Positions 1-8,403 of a stretch of 55,284 bases of DNA are shown piece by piece; the first letter of the stretch is position 1, and each line of letters begins with the position of its first letter. The DNA comes from Bacillota bacterium (lineage in GTDB: Bacteria; Bacillota; Clostridia; Acetivibrionales; DSM-1351), in NCBI GenBank assembly GCA_023443515.1, contig JAEZUC010000008.1, positions 1-55,284 on the forward strand, in the 5' to 3' direction. A program made the translations under genes and the position numbers. The notes below the pieces were generated by a model. That model had not been told where the DNA came from. It ran no database searches and saw only the letters and a list, made by a program, of their open reading frames with translations.

Positions 1-8
1 TGCTGTTC

Positions 9-92
9 ATGCGGAAATGTATCCTCCTGATGTATATTTTGGTGTGGTAACTTAAACATACACTATGGATGCACTTTCCGCATTATTTTTTT
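9..92 (+). terminator. Long-loop hairpin followed by T-run, possible terminator of an upstream gene
   Basis: Bases 9-17 (atgcggaaa) are perfectly complementary to 75-83 (tttccgcat). Pairing extends imperfectly inward to about 24 and 67. A run of seven T follows at 86-92. The loop is long, about 42-57 nt, so it is not a textbook terminator. It lies just before the SRP RNA promoter, which fits the end of an upstream transcription unit cut off by the window edge. Confidence 0.35.
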
Positions 93-153
93 ACTAATTG
101 TCACACATCTATTGTAATCCTACAAAATACATAAACTGTAAGAATAATATCTC

Positions 154-182
154 TTGATATAGGACAGTATTTAAGTTATAAT
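154..182 (+). promoter_or_regulatory. Sigma-A promoter of the SRP RNA
   Basis: TTGATA at 154-159 and a perfect TATAAT at 177-182 are separated by 17 nt. Transcription would start near 189, about 55 nt before the mature SRP RNA helix. That leaves a 5' leader to be trimmed, as is known for the Bacillus scRNA precursor. Confidence 0.8.
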
Positions 183-243
183 GTTAAAAGTGCACCGAAC
201 TTATTGGTTTATGGGTTCGGGAACACATTAAAAAGCCAGTTTT

Positions 244-511
244 GGCCGTACTAGACGGGGAGGCAGCGGTGCCCTGTACCTGCAATCCGCTATAGCAGGG
301 TTGAATTCCTGTTTGAGGTTTTAGTGTGTAGTGCCTGCCCTTTACAAGTGGCAATGACAATTGGGTCTTGCGCAATAGAATTCTGTGAATCTCGTCAGGT
401 CCGGAAGGAAGCAGCGATAAGCAGCAAATTCTGTGTGCCGCTGGGTTACCTGATTAGAGCTAACTGTAAAGGTAACGACTATACACTTCTATCGACAACG
501 GGTGTACGGCC
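244..511 (+). ncRNA. ffs: Signal recognition particle RNA, large Gram-positive type
   Basis: This is the RNA scaffold of the signal recognition particle, which with Ffh targets nascent membrane and secreted proteins. The ends pair: ggccgta at 244-250 with tacggcc at 505-511. The S-domain apex lies at about 395-420 and carries the conserved tcaggtccggaaggaagcag with its GGAA tetraloop. The length of about 268 nt matches the large Bacillus/Clostridium form that has an Alu domain, rather than the 4.5S form. Its place just upstream of dnaX is the same as in Bacillus. The exact ends are inferred from the closing helix. Confidence 0.93.
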
Positions 512-530
512 ATTCAATTTATATAAAATC

Positions 531-560
531 AAGCCTGTTCAAATGAACAGGCTTGTATTA
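531..560 (+). terminator. Terminator after SRP RNA
   Basis: Perfect 10-bp hairpin aagcctgttc / gaacaggctt (531-540 and 545-554) with loop aaat, followed by a T-rich but interrupted tail. It sits 20 nt after the SRP RNA. Partial read-through into dnaX is possible because no clear separate dnaX promoter is visible. Confidence 0.7.
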
Positions 561-622
561 TATTGTAGGTAGAACACCCACGACCCTTGAATTGCAGTGT
601 ACATAAAAGGAGGAGGTAGGAT

Positions 623-2305
623 ATGTCCTATACGGCACTCTATAGAAAGTGGAGGCCTCTTGTATTTGAAGATGTCGTTGAACAGGAGCATGTTGTCAGA
701 ACAATTAAAAATACCGTAAAATCCGAGAGAATAGCTCATGCATACCTTTTTTGCGGTACAAGAGGTACAGGAAAAACCACAATGGCAAAAATATTTGCCC
801 GAGCGATTAACTGCCTTGATCCTAAAGATGGAGATCCCTGCAATGACTGTGAAGTTTGCAGAGGTATTCTTGATGAATCAATTCTGGATGTTGTTGAAAT
901 AGACGCAGCATCAAACAACAGCGTTGACAATGTAAGAGAGATAAGGGATGAGGTTGTTTATGCTCCGTCTCAGGCAAAGTACAAGGTATATATAATAGAT
1001 GAGGTTCATATGCTTTCTTCCGGTGCGTTCAATGCACTGCTGAAAACCCTTGAAGAACCCCCGGGGCATGTTGTATTTATACTGGCAACAACAGACCCCC
1101 ATAAACTGCCAGCTACAATTTTGTCAAGGTGTCAGAGGTTTGATTTTAAGAAAATAACACCTGCTGGTATTGCCGAACGAGTGAGGGTTATTGCCCGGGC
1201 AAGCGGTATACAGATAGACGATGAGGGTTCGTTATTAATTGCAAGATTGGCCGACGGGGCTTTAAGAGATGCACTGAGTATTCTGGATCAATGTATTGCA
1301 GAGGGTAATAATAATATAACCTATGAAAATGTGCTTGATGCAATAGGAATAGTAAGTGATGATTTTATATCGCAAATAGTGGACAACATAGAGAGTAAGA
1401 ATGTTGAGGGACTTGTAGCTGATGTGGAAAGGCTTTCTGCCAGCGGAAGGGATATTCTGAGATTCGCATCGGATTTAGTACTCTATTTCAGGAATCTTTT
1501 GATTTGCAAACTGAGTAAAAATCCCGAAAATATTGTTGATGTGGGAAAACAGTACCTCGACAAGATGATTCTACAGTCAGAGGCCTTTTCAAAAGAGAGG
1601 CTTATTGGAACAATAAAGGAGCTGTCTTCCTTTGAAACACAGCTGAAATATGCTTTAAATCAAAGGGTATTTCTGGAAGTAATGCTTATTTCAATAAGTG
1701 TAGGAAGTTATGGCCAGAGTGGAAGCGATAATAATCTGGCAGATAGAATAGCTAATCTTGAAAGTGCAGTTAGAACAGGTGCTGTGGCTGTATCAACCTC
1801 TGTGAAAGACGGAAGCGGAGTACCGATTCAAGCTAAGGCAGAGAGTAGCAGCTCTGTTTCAACGGAGAAAAAGTTGGACAACGTGCCTTCGGTACAAGGC
1901 AGTACTGCTCCAAAAGCTAAAAGTAATTCTTATAATGAACTGGAGGAATGGGCCAATATACTGTCTGACCTGAAAGCAAACAGGAGAATGATGCTGTTGT
2001 CGTATCTTACATCGACGAAAGCAGTGGTTGCTGATGAGTCTACGGTTCTTGTGGTATTCCCGCCGTCCGTGGTCTCCCTCAAGGAAATTGTATCAAAGGC
2101 TGAGCATATTGATGCACTTGAAAATGCTTTAGAGAGAAGACTTGGGAGACGTATCCGCGTAAAGGTGGTAGATGAAGAATCTGTTGAAAACTTGGTTCAA
2201 AGTGAGGCTACCGCCAAAAAGAGCTCAGAAGAAAACCCATTGTTAAAGCTGACAAGGGAAATTTCAGACAGATTGAACGTCCCGCTTGATATAATAGATG
2301 AATAG
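623..2305 (+). CDS. dnaX: DNA polymerase III subunit gamma/tau
   Basis: Clamp-loader ATPase subunit of the replisome, which loads the sliding clamp onto primed DNA. The 560-residue protein begins MSYTALYRKWRP, the family's usual N-terminus. Walker A is GTRGTGKTT near residues 45-53 (Lys51), followed by the zinc-binding four-Cys cluster (about 64-79). The DEVHML Walker B and the LEEPP and sensor 1 segment (FILATTD) come next. The C-terminal 200 residues are less conserved and bind polymerase. The ribosome site aaaggaggagg lies 7-10 nt before ATG 623. It heads a dnaX-ebfC-recR cluster as in most Firmicutes. No A-rich slippery site stands out, so a shorter gamma form is not evident. Confidence 0.97.
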   Translation: MSYTALYRKWRPLVFEDVVEQEHVVRTIKNTVKSERIAHAYLFCGTRGTGKTTMAKIFARAINCLDPKDGDPCNDCEVCRGILDESILDVVEIDAASNNSVDNVREIRDEVVYAPSQAKYKVYIIDEVHMLSSGAFNALLKTLEEPPGHVVFILATTDPHKLPATILSRCQRFDFKKITPAGIAERVRVIARASGIQIDDEGSLLIARLADGALRDALSILDQCIAEGNNNITYENVLDAIGIVSDDFISQIVDNIESKNVEGLVADVERLSASGRDILRFASDLVLYFRNLLICKLSKNPENIVDVGKQYLDKMILQSEAFSKERLIGTIKELSSFETQLKYALNQRVFLEVMLISISVGSYGQSGSDNNLADRIANLESAVRTGAVAVSTSVKDGSGVPIQAKAESSSSVSTEKKLDNVPSVQGSTAPKAKSNSYNELEEWANILSDLKANRRMMLLSYLTSTKAVVADESTVLVVFPPSVVSLKEIVSKAEHIDALENALERRLGRRIRVKVVDEESVENLVQSEATAKKSSEENPLLKLTREISDRLNVPLDIIDE

Positions 2306-2367
2306 GATATAATAATAATTGATAAATTTGTAAACTATTAAATTTAAAATAACAGGAGGAAGTACAG

Positions 2368-2727
2368 ATGGCAAGAGGTGGATTCCCGGGAGGCGGTTTC
2401 GGAGGCGGTTTAGGTGGAAACATGAACAATCTGATGAAACAGGCACAGAAAATGCAAAAGGATATGGAAAAAGCACAACAGGATTTAGAAAACAAGACTG
2501 TTGAGGTTTCTGTTGGCGGTGGAGCAATTAATATAATTGCTACAGGTAAAAAGGAAATCAAGGAAATTACTATAAAGCCTGAGGTTGTTGACCCTGATGA
2601 TGTTGAAATGCTTCAGGATTTGATACTGAGTGCTGTTAATGAGGCACTAAGAAAGGCTGATGAGTTGGCTAACTCCGAAATGAGCAAAATAACAGGCGGA
2701 TTAGGCGGTTTGCCGGGAATGTTCTAA
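2368..2727 (+). CDS. ebfC: YbaB/EbfC family nucleoid-associated protein
   Basis: Small dimeric DNA-binding protein of 119 residues that coats the nucleoid and is nearly always encoded between dnaX and recR. The N-terminus is glycine-rich (GGFPGGGFGGGLGG), then an amphipathic helix (NNLMKQAQKMQKDMEKAQ, about 22-39). The conserved core runs through VSVGGGAINIIATGKKEIK and IKPEVVDPDDVEMLQDLI. The protein ends in a second Gly-rich tail (GGLGGLPGMF). An aggagg site stands about 10 nt before ATG 2368. It lies 62 nt after dnaX and 43 nt before recR, consistent with one operon. Confidence 0.95.
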   Translation: MARGGFPGGGFGGGLGGNMNNLMKQAQKMQKDMEKAQQDLENKTVEVSVGGGAINIIATGKKEIKEITIKPEVVDPDDVEMLQDLILSAVNEALRKADELANSEMSKITGGLGGLPGMF

Positions 2728-2770
2728 TACAAATATTGTCATTTAGGTATACCCCTATGGAGGTTAAAAA

Positions 2771-3370
2771 ATGGAATATTATGCAGTTCCCGTTGCAAAG
2801 TTGGTTGAGGAATTTCAGAAACTTCCGGGCATCGGACACAAGTCGGCACAGCGTCTGGCTTTTCATGTGATAAATATGCCCATGGAAAAGGTTCAAAAGC
2901 TGTCGGAATCAATACTGGAAGCAAAGCAAAAGACCAGATACTGTTCCGTGTGCAGTAACCTTACCGATATTGATCCTTGCCCGCTGTGTAGCGGAACTTC
3001 GAGAGATAAAACGGCTATATGCGTAGTTCAGGATCCCCGTGATGTTGTGGCTATGGAGAGGACACGAGAATTCAAAGGGCTGTATCATGTTCTGCATGGT
3101 GCAATTTCCCCTATGCAGGGAATCGGGCCTGATGAAATCCGTATCAAGGAGTTGATTACAAGGTTGGGCGACGGGGAGGTAAAAGAAGTAATTCTTGCAA
3201 CCAACCCTAACGTTGAAGGGGAAGCAACTGCAATGTATATATCAAAGCTCATAAAGCCTTTAGGAGTAAAAACAACAAGAATAGCACACGGCATACCTGT
3301 AGGGGGCGATTTGGAATACGCCGATGAGGTAACGCTTGCAAAGGCTTTGGAAGGCCGAAGAGAGATATAG
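2771..3370 (+). CDS. recR: Recombination mediator protein RecR
   Basis: Acts with RecO (and RecF) to load RecA at single-strand gaps. At 199 residues it is the family's normal length. Features in order: an N-terminal helix-hairpin-helix (LPGIGHKSAQRLAFH, about 19-33), a zinc finger CSVC...CPLC (about 57-72), and a Toprim domain beginning at TAICVVQDPRDV with the motif NPNVEGEATAMY. The C-terminus carries the family's GGDLEYADEVTLAKALEGRR. The ribosome site tatggaggtt is 7 nt before ATG 2771. Third gene of the dnaX cluster. Confidence 0.97.
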   Translation: MEYYAVPVAKLVEEFQKLPGIGHKSAQRLAFHVINMPMEKVQKLSESILEAKQKTRYCSVCSNLTDIDPCPLCSGTSRDKTAICVVQDPRDVVAMERTREFKGLYHVLHGAISPMQGIGPDEIRIKELITRLGDGEVKEVILATNPNVEGEATAMYISKLIKPLGVKTTRIAHGIPVGGDLEYADEVTLAKALEGRREI

Positions 3371-3431
3371 TTTGTAAAAAAAATTTATAACCTTGAACAT
3401 ATTCATCAGAAGTCATAGGAAAATTGCTAAA

Positions 3432-3466
3432 TAAAAAAGCAATGGAACTGTGGCTTTTTATTTTTA
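3432..3466 (+). terminator. Weak terminator after recR
   Basis: Hairpin taaaaagc / gcttttta (about 3433-3440 and 3453-3460) with a 12-nt loop, continuing into TTTTTAT. The stem is AT-rich and weak, but the position 60-90 nt after recR and before an independent gene fits. Confidence 0.45.
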
Positions 3467-3485
3467 TATATTGACTTAATATAAA

Positions 3486-3519
3486 TGTTTATATAAAATG
3501 TTTATAAAATATATAAACA
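3486..3519. promoter_or_regulatory. Palindromic operator candidate upstream of DUF2087 regulator
   Basis: A perfect inverted repeat TGTTTATA-N5-TATAAACA lies at 3499-3519. A further direct copy of TGTTTATA lies at 3486-3493, 13 nt upstream. The set ends 8 nt before the AAAGGTG ribosome site of the regulator gene at 3541, so a bound dimer would block its expression. The repeats are seen in the sequence; autoregulation is inferred. Confidence 0.4.
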
Positions 3520-3540
3520 AAATAAGAAAAGGTGAATATT

Positions 3541-4308
3541 ATGATTGAAAAGTTACTCCGCATATCACTTGATGAAGTCAAAAATGGATTTTCATATAAT
3601 ACTTCGGATGAAATATATACTTGCCTGATTTGTGGTAAAAAATTTGAGGCAGGTGAAGTATTTCCGTTTGATGGAAGATTTTTTGAAGCATCCAAGGCTA
3701 TAAAGTTACATATTGCAAATGAACATGGAAACATGTTTGATATTCTTACTTCGTTTGATAAGAAATATACAAGTATAACCGAAAACCAAAAAGAACTGCT
3801 TACAATGATTTATGAAGGATTATCCGATAGCGAGATTGCCAAAAAGACATCGAATGCACCTGCTACTATCAGACATCAACGATTTATGTTCAGGGAAAAA
3901 GCAAAGCAAGCAAAACTGTATCTTTCAATATTTGAGGTTGTCGAGGGTGCGATTTTAAATAAAAAGGGCGGTAGCAGTAATGATGATATAGTAGATATTC
4001 ATAATGGTGCAAAAATGGTTGATGACAGGTATTTAATTACAAAGGAAGAAGAAGTGAAAATATGTAGTTCTGTATTTGCGTCCTTAGAACCACTTAGACT
4101 TAAAATATTTTCGCCAAAAGAGAAAAAGAAGATTGTTATACTGAGGAAAATCTCTGAACAGTTTGATAAAGAAATCAAGTATTCAGAAAAAGAGGTCAAC
4201 ACTATACTGAAATCTATATATGGTGACTATGCTACTATCAGGCGATACCTAATTGAATATGGATTTATGGAAAGAACAAAAGATTGTAAGGAGTATTGGT
4301 TAAAGTAA
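3541..4308 (+). CDS. DUF2087-domain transcriptional regulator with zinc-finger-like N-terminus and LuxR-type HTH
   Basis: Probable DNA-binding regulator of 255 residues; no target is known from the sequence. The N-terminal segment has CLICGKKFEAGEVFPF followed by HIANEH, a C2H2-like metal site. A LuxR-type helix-turn-helix lies at about 82-115 (LLTMIYEGLSDSEIAKKTSN). The C-terminal 70 residues (FSPKEKKKIVILRKISEQF ... YGDYATIRRYLIEYGFMER) match the DUF2087 signature. ATG 3541 is chosen over the in-frame GTG at 3532 because the aaaaggtg ribosome site overlaps that GTG. It stands alone between a terminator and the two-component genes, with a palindrome directly upstream. Confidence 0.8.
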   Translation: MIEKLLRISLDEVKNGFSYNTSDEIYTCLICGKKFEAGEVFPFDGRFFEASKAIKLHIANEHGNMFDILTSFDKKYTSITENQKELLTMIYEGLSDSEIAKKTSNAPATIRHQRFMFREKAKQAKLYLSIFEVVEGAILNKKGGSSNDDIVDIHNGAKMVDDRYLITKEEEVKICSSVFASLEPLRLKIFSPKEKKKIVILRKISEQFDKEIKYSEKEVNTILKSIYGDYATIRRYLIEYGFMERTKDCKEYWLK

Positions 4309-4355
4309 ATGATGTATAATTAGTATATTGTTCAGTTTTGATTAGTGGAGGATGC

Positions 4356-5033
4356 ATGTATAAGATTCTGATTGTTGATGATGAGGCCGGAATACGGGCC
4401 ATTATTAAAAAATACGCGGTTTTCGAGGGACATGAGGTTGTTGAAGCAGCAGACGGAATGGAAGCAATTCAAGTATGCCGGGAAATGGGATTTGATATAA
4501 TTGTAATGGATGTGATGATGCCTGAACTGGATGGCTTCTCCGCCTGCAAGGAAATCAGAAAACTTAGTAAGACCCCTATCCTCATGCTTTCGGCACGGGG
4601 AGAAGAGTATGACAAAATCCACGGCTTTGAGCTTGGTATAGATGATTATGTTGTAAAGCCTTTTTCGCCAAAAGAACTCATGATGAGAATAAACGCAATT
4701 GTTAAAAGAAGCAGAGGTTCGTCACACGAGGAAAACAAAAAAGACATATTTACTTTTGAAGGTTTAACCGTGGATTTTACGGGAAGGCTTGTTTATATTG
4801 ATAACGAAAAAATTGATATGTCACCCAAGGAATATGACCTCTTTTTTTATATGGTAAAAAACAGGGGAATTGCACTCACGAGAGAGATGCTCATAACGGA
4901 TGTCTGGGGATATGATTTTTTCGGAGATGACCGTACACTGGACACTCATATAAAGCTGCTGAGAAAAAGTCTGGGTGATTACAGTAAAAACATAGTTACC
5001 CTAAGAGGGGTGGGCTATAGATTTGAAACATGA
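4356..5033 (+). CDS. OmpR-family response regulator
   Basis: Two-component transcription factor of 225 residues. The receiver domain starts MYKILIVDDEAG with the acidic pair. The phosphoacceptor is Asp52 in VMDVMMPELDG, the Thr/Ser switch lies in ILMLSARGEEYD, and the conserved Lys is in DDYVVKPFSP. The C-terminal winged helix contains LTREMLITDVWGYDFFGDDRTLDTHI... and ends LRGVGYRFET, typical of OmpR/PhoB proteins. ATG 4356 follows ggagg at 4346-4351; an upstream in-frame TTG at 4338 is unlikely. Its last 11 bases overlap the histidine kinase gene, so the two are translationally coupled. The stimulus is unknown. Confidence 0.93.
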   Translation: MYKILIVDDEAGIRAIIKKYAVFEGHEVVEAADGMEAIQVCREMGFDIIVMDVMMPELDGFSACKEIRKLSKTPILMLSARGEEYDKIHGFELGIDDYVVKPFSPKELMMRINAIVKRSRGSSHEENKKDIFTFEGLTVDFTGRLVYIDNEKIDMSPKEYDLFFYMVKNRGIALTREMLITDVWGYDFFGDDRTLDTHIKLLRKSLGDYSKNIVTLRGVGYRFET

Positions 5034-6486
5034 TAAAATAAGTATAAGATATAAAATTTTTCTTTATCTGACAGCCTTTGTTGCGCTAATGCTCATTTTT
5101 CTCTGGCTGTTACAGATAGTTTTTCTTGACGATTTTTATAAACAGATTAAAATACGTAATATTAAATCCATGGCTCAAACAATTGAAAATAATATTGATA
5201 TTGAAAATTTTCAGGAGTTTATAAATTCTTTAGCCCGGGAGGAAGACACGTGTATAAAGATATTGGAACATAGCGGCAAAACAAAGTACTCGGTGGAGTT
5301 ACGTCCGGATTGTATTATACACAAGCTACCTCCTGGTGAATTATTCAGACTTTACAGCAGTGCGGAACAAAATGGAGGCACCTATCTGGAAGTTATCTCA
5401 ATGAATAAGGCATTGGGAAGACGTATTCCTGAAGGCTATCCCTTTGCAAATAACTTTGCACCTCCGGGAAACCTGCCGGGAAATATAATTTATGTTAAAC
5501 TATTAAGTACAAGCGATGGAGCAAATATCATTGTAATTCTGAATTCAACTATAACTCCCGTAAATGCCACTGTAAATACACTAAGGATTCAATTAATATG
5601 GGTTACGGGAATAACCTTGCTGCTGGCGTTGTTAATGGGGTTTTTTATTTCAAGAAAGGTTTCTGACCCCATAATCAAAATTAACAGTTCTGCAAAGGAA
5701 CTTGCAAAGGGTAATTACGAAACTGCCTTTCACGGGCATGGCTATCTGGAAATAACCGAGCTTAACGATACTCTGAATTATGCTGCAAAAGAGCTGTCCA
5801 AAGTAGAGGGCTTGCGCAGAGAATTAATTGCAAATATATCCCACGATCTTAGAACACCGCTTACAATGATAACCGGTTATGCTGAAGTCATGCGCGATCT
5901 ACCAGGGGAAAATACACCTGAAAATGTTCAGATAATAATTGACGAGGCGAAAAGACTTACCACACTTGTAAACGATATTTTGGATATATCTCAGTTGCAA
6001 TCGGGAACCCTCAATCTCAATCTTGAGACGTTTAATATTACACAAAGTATTAGAAACATACTTCAAAGGTATAATAAACTCATTGAACAGGAAGGCTACA
6101 GGATTGAATTTGAAAGTGATGAGGATATATGTGTAAATGCCGACCCGATTAAAATATCCCAGGTAATATATAACTTGATTAATAATGCCATAACCTATAC
6201 CGGGGTAGATAAGACTGTTATTATTGTTCAAAGTAGTTGTACTGACTGCGTGAGGATTGCAATCAAAGATACAGGAGACGGTATACCGGAAGAAATGTTA
6301 CCGCTTATATGGGACAGATACTACAAGGTTGACAAGGCCCATAAAAGAGCAGCCATCGGCACAGGCCTTGGACTTTCAATAGTAAAGACAATACTGGAAA
6401 TGCACGGAGCCAAATATGGAGTTGACAGCAAGTTGGGAAAGGGAAGTAAATTCTGGTTTGAATTAGTACTAAACATAAAACATTAA
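5023..6486 (+). CDS. Membrane sensor histidine kinase
   Basis: Partner kinase of the preceding response regulator, 487 residues. It has a transmembrane helix at about 12-35 and an extracytoplasmic sensor region of about 150 residues with a Pro/Gly stretch (FAPPGNLPGN). A second helix follows at about 190-213, then HAMP. The HisKA box is ELIANISHDLRTPLTMITGY with phospho-His274. The ATPase domain has an N box (NLINNAITYT), G1 (DTGDGIPEE) and G2 (GTGLGLSIV). TTG 5023 is the start: it follows gaggggtggg and gives a full first membrane helix. The ATG overlapping the regulator's stop is out of frame. Ligand unknown. Confidence 0.93.
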   Translation: MKHDKISIRYKIFLYLTAFVALMLIFLWLLQIVFLDDFYKQIKIRNIKSMAQTIENNIDIENFQEFINSLAREEDTCIKILEHSGKTKYSVELRPDCIIHKLPPGELFRLYSSAEQNGGTYLEVISMNKALGRRIPEGYPFANNFAPPGNLPGNIIYVKLLSTSDGANIIVILNSTITPVNATVNTLRIQLIWVTGITLLLALLMGFFISRKVSDPIIKINSSAKELAKGNYETAFHGHGYLEITELNDTLNYAAKELSKVEGLRRELIANISHDLRTPLTMITGYAEVMRDLPGENTPENVQIIIDEAKRLTTLVNDILDISQLQSGTLNLNLETFNITQSIRNILQRYNKLIEQEGYRIEFESDEDICVNADPIKISQVIYNLINNAITYTGVDKTVIIVQSSCTDCVRIAIKDTGDGIPEEMLPLIWDRYYKVDKAHKRAAIGTGLGLSIVKTILEMHGAKYGVDSKLGKGSKFWFELVLNIKH

Positions 6487-6509
6487 TCTCTTTAGATTAC
6501 ATAAGTTTA

Positions 6510-6538
6510 TTGCAGCCAAAATCCTATTAGTGTACAAT
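6510..6538 (+). promoter_or_regulatory. Sigma-A promoter of the CBS-pyrophosphatase gene
   Basis: TTGCAG at 6510-6515 and TACAAT at 6533-6538 with a 17-nt spacer, about 38 nt before the TTG start at 6576. It gives the downstream gene independent transcription from the two-component genes. Confidence 0.6.
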
Positions 6539-6575
6539 AAAACTGCAAATAAGGTAGTTTGGAGGAATGCTATAA

Positions 6576-8222
6576 TTGAAAGATATAATATATATTACCG
6601 GACATAAGAATCCGGACACAGACTCAATATGTTCAGCTATTGCATACGCAGAATTAAAGAAAAGACATGCTACTCATGCAGTTCCCATTAGAATAGGTGA
6701 TATAAACAAGGAAACAGAGTTTGTACTGAAATACTTTGGGGTAGAGGTACCGGAATATCGTGAAACAGTGAGAACACAGATTTCAGATCTGGATATTGAC
6801 GTAATAAGTCCTGTTTCGGAAGATATATCCATTAAGGCAGCCTGGAGCATAATGGTCAAAAATAACATAAAAGTTCTCCCTGTAGCAGATGTAAAGGGTA
6901 AGCTTATCGGTATAATTACTCTGTCTGATATTACCGGAAGCTATCTTGATGCATTGGAAAACAATATTTTATGCGCCAGCGGGACACCGTGCAGAAATAT
7001 ATTGGACACGCTTGCTGCAAAGCTTATTTGCGGAAATGATGAAAATTTTAAATCCGCAGGTAAGGTTGTAATAGCCGCTATGGCACCTGAGGATATGGTT
7101 CCTTTTGTTGATAAGGGAGATATTGTTCTGGTGGGCAGCAGAAAGGACAGTCAGCTGAAGGCCATAGAGATTGGCGCAAGCAGTCTTATAATTACCTGTG
7201 GTGCAAAGGCAGATGAGGAAGTAATAAGGTATGCGGAGGAAAAAGGCTGCATAGTAATGGATACCTATTACGATACCTTTACAACAGCAAGGCTTATCAA
7301 TCAAAGTATTCCGGTTAGTCACATTATGACAAAGGAACAGTTAATCAGTTTTAACATCAATGACTATATAGACAATATCAAGGATAAAATGCTTAAAACC
7401 AGATACCGCAGTTATCCTGTGGTTGATGATAATGGTATAATCAAGGGTTTTATTTCAAGATATCATCTTATTACACAACGTAGGAAAAAAGTAATTCTGC
7501 TTGATCATAATGAAAGGGCACAGACAATAGACGGTATAGACCAGGCGGATATACTTGAAATCATAGACCATCACAGAATAGGTGATATACAAACCGGATA
7601 CCCAATTTTCTTTAAAAATGATGCGGTAGGAAGTACTTCTACACTGATTGCAAATATGTATTTTGAAAACGGTATGAATCCGTCTAAAAGTGTAGCAGGA
7701 CTTTTATGCGCAGCTATTATATCCGATACTATGAAGTTTAAGTCCCCCACAAGCACATATGCAGATGAGTTGGCTGCAAGCAGGCTTGCAAAAATTGCGG
7801 ACATTAATATAGACGAATTTGCAACATCTTTGTTTAAAGCAAACGCATCCCTTCAAGGAATGACTCCTCAGACAATCCTGGACTACGACTTTAAGGATTT
7901 TGTATTCAACAAATATAAAATTGGAATAGGACAAATAAATTCCAGCGACTCAGAGGGACTTCAAAAGATTAAAGACGAACTGCTGAAACATATGAGAACT
8001 GTTCTTGAAAACAAGGATTACAACCTCATCTTGCTTTTGGTTACCAACATTATACAAGAAGGCTCAGAACTGCTGTTTGTAGGAGATGATCATGCTGCCC
8101 TAATGGAGAAAGCCTTTAATATAAAAACAGGCCAAAACAGTGCTTTCCTAAAAGGTGTAGTTTCCAGGAAAAAGCAGGTTGTTCCACAGATATCAAGTAC
8201 CATTCAAAGAGAATTCATTTAA
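6576..8222 (+). CDS. Manganese-dependent inorganic pyrophosphatase with CBS and DRTGG domains (family II)
   Basis: Hydrolyses pyrophosphate to phosphate, pulling biosynthetic reactions forward. The 548-residue protein has the DHH domain split by a regulatory insert. The N-terminal metal motif is ITGHKNPDTDSICSAIAY (residues 7-24). CBS motif 1 (about 70-125), a DRTGG-like domain (about 130-240) and CBS motif 2 (about 250-300) follow. The DHH core then resumes with ILEIIDHHRIGDI, and the DHHA2 domain closes the protein. CBS-PPases of this architecture in clostridia are known to be controlled by adenine nucleotides. The TTG start is placed by ggagg at 6561-6565. A terminator follows at 8241. Confidence 0.93.
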   Translation: MKDIIYITGHKNPDTDSICSAIAYAELKKRHATHAVPIRIGDINKETEFVLKYFGVEVPEYRETVRTQISDLDIDVISPVSEDISIKAAWSIMVKNNIKVLPVADVKGKLIGIITLSDITGSYLDALENNILCASGTPCRNILDTLAAKLICGNDENFKSAGKVVIAAMAPEDMVPFVDKGDIVLVGSRKDSQLKAIEIGASSLIITCGAKADEEVIRYAEEKGCIVMDTYYDTFTTARLINQSIPVSHIMTKEQLISFNINDYIDNIKDKMLKTRYRSYPVVDDNGIIKGFISRYHLITQRRKKVILLDHNERAQTIDGIDQADILEIIDHHRIGDIQTGYPIFFKNDAVGSTSTLIANMYFENGMNPSKSVAGLLCAAIISDTMKFKSPTSTYADELAASRLAKIADINIDEFATSLFKANASLQGMTPQTILDYDFKDFVFNKYKIGIGQINSSDSEGLQKIKDELLKHMRTVLENKDYNLILLLVTNIIQEGSELLFVGDDHAALMEKAFNIKTGQNSAFLKGVVSRKKQVVPQISSTIQREFI

Positions 8223-8240
8223 TAAACCGTATTTAATAAC

Positions 8241-8283
8241 AAGGTATCAGTGCACATAAGTGCGTAAGCTGGTACCTTTTTTG
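8241..8283 (+). terminator. Terminator after CBS-pyrophosphatase
   Basis: The stem aaggtatca / tggtacctt (one G-U pair) encloses a smaller hairpin gtgcac...gtgc and is followed by TTTTTTG at 8277-8283. Confidence 0.75.
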
Positions 8284-8403
8284 TTTGCAATTTCGTAACA
8301 ATTCTACTTCCAGAATTCAGACAATGTTCAGGAAATCATCACATTTCAAAGATATCATTTGTATGTAAATTGTTATGCTGGGTTAAAAAATGGGAGGTGA
8401 AAC

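Noticed and set aside
2..55. Short open end reading AVHAEMYPPDVYFGVVT then stop, possible 3' end of an upstream gene
   Set aside because: Seventeen codons are too few to recognise a family, another frame is also open, and the stretch overlaps a hairpin stem. On the minus strand aggagg followed by ATG 12 nt later is equally possible.
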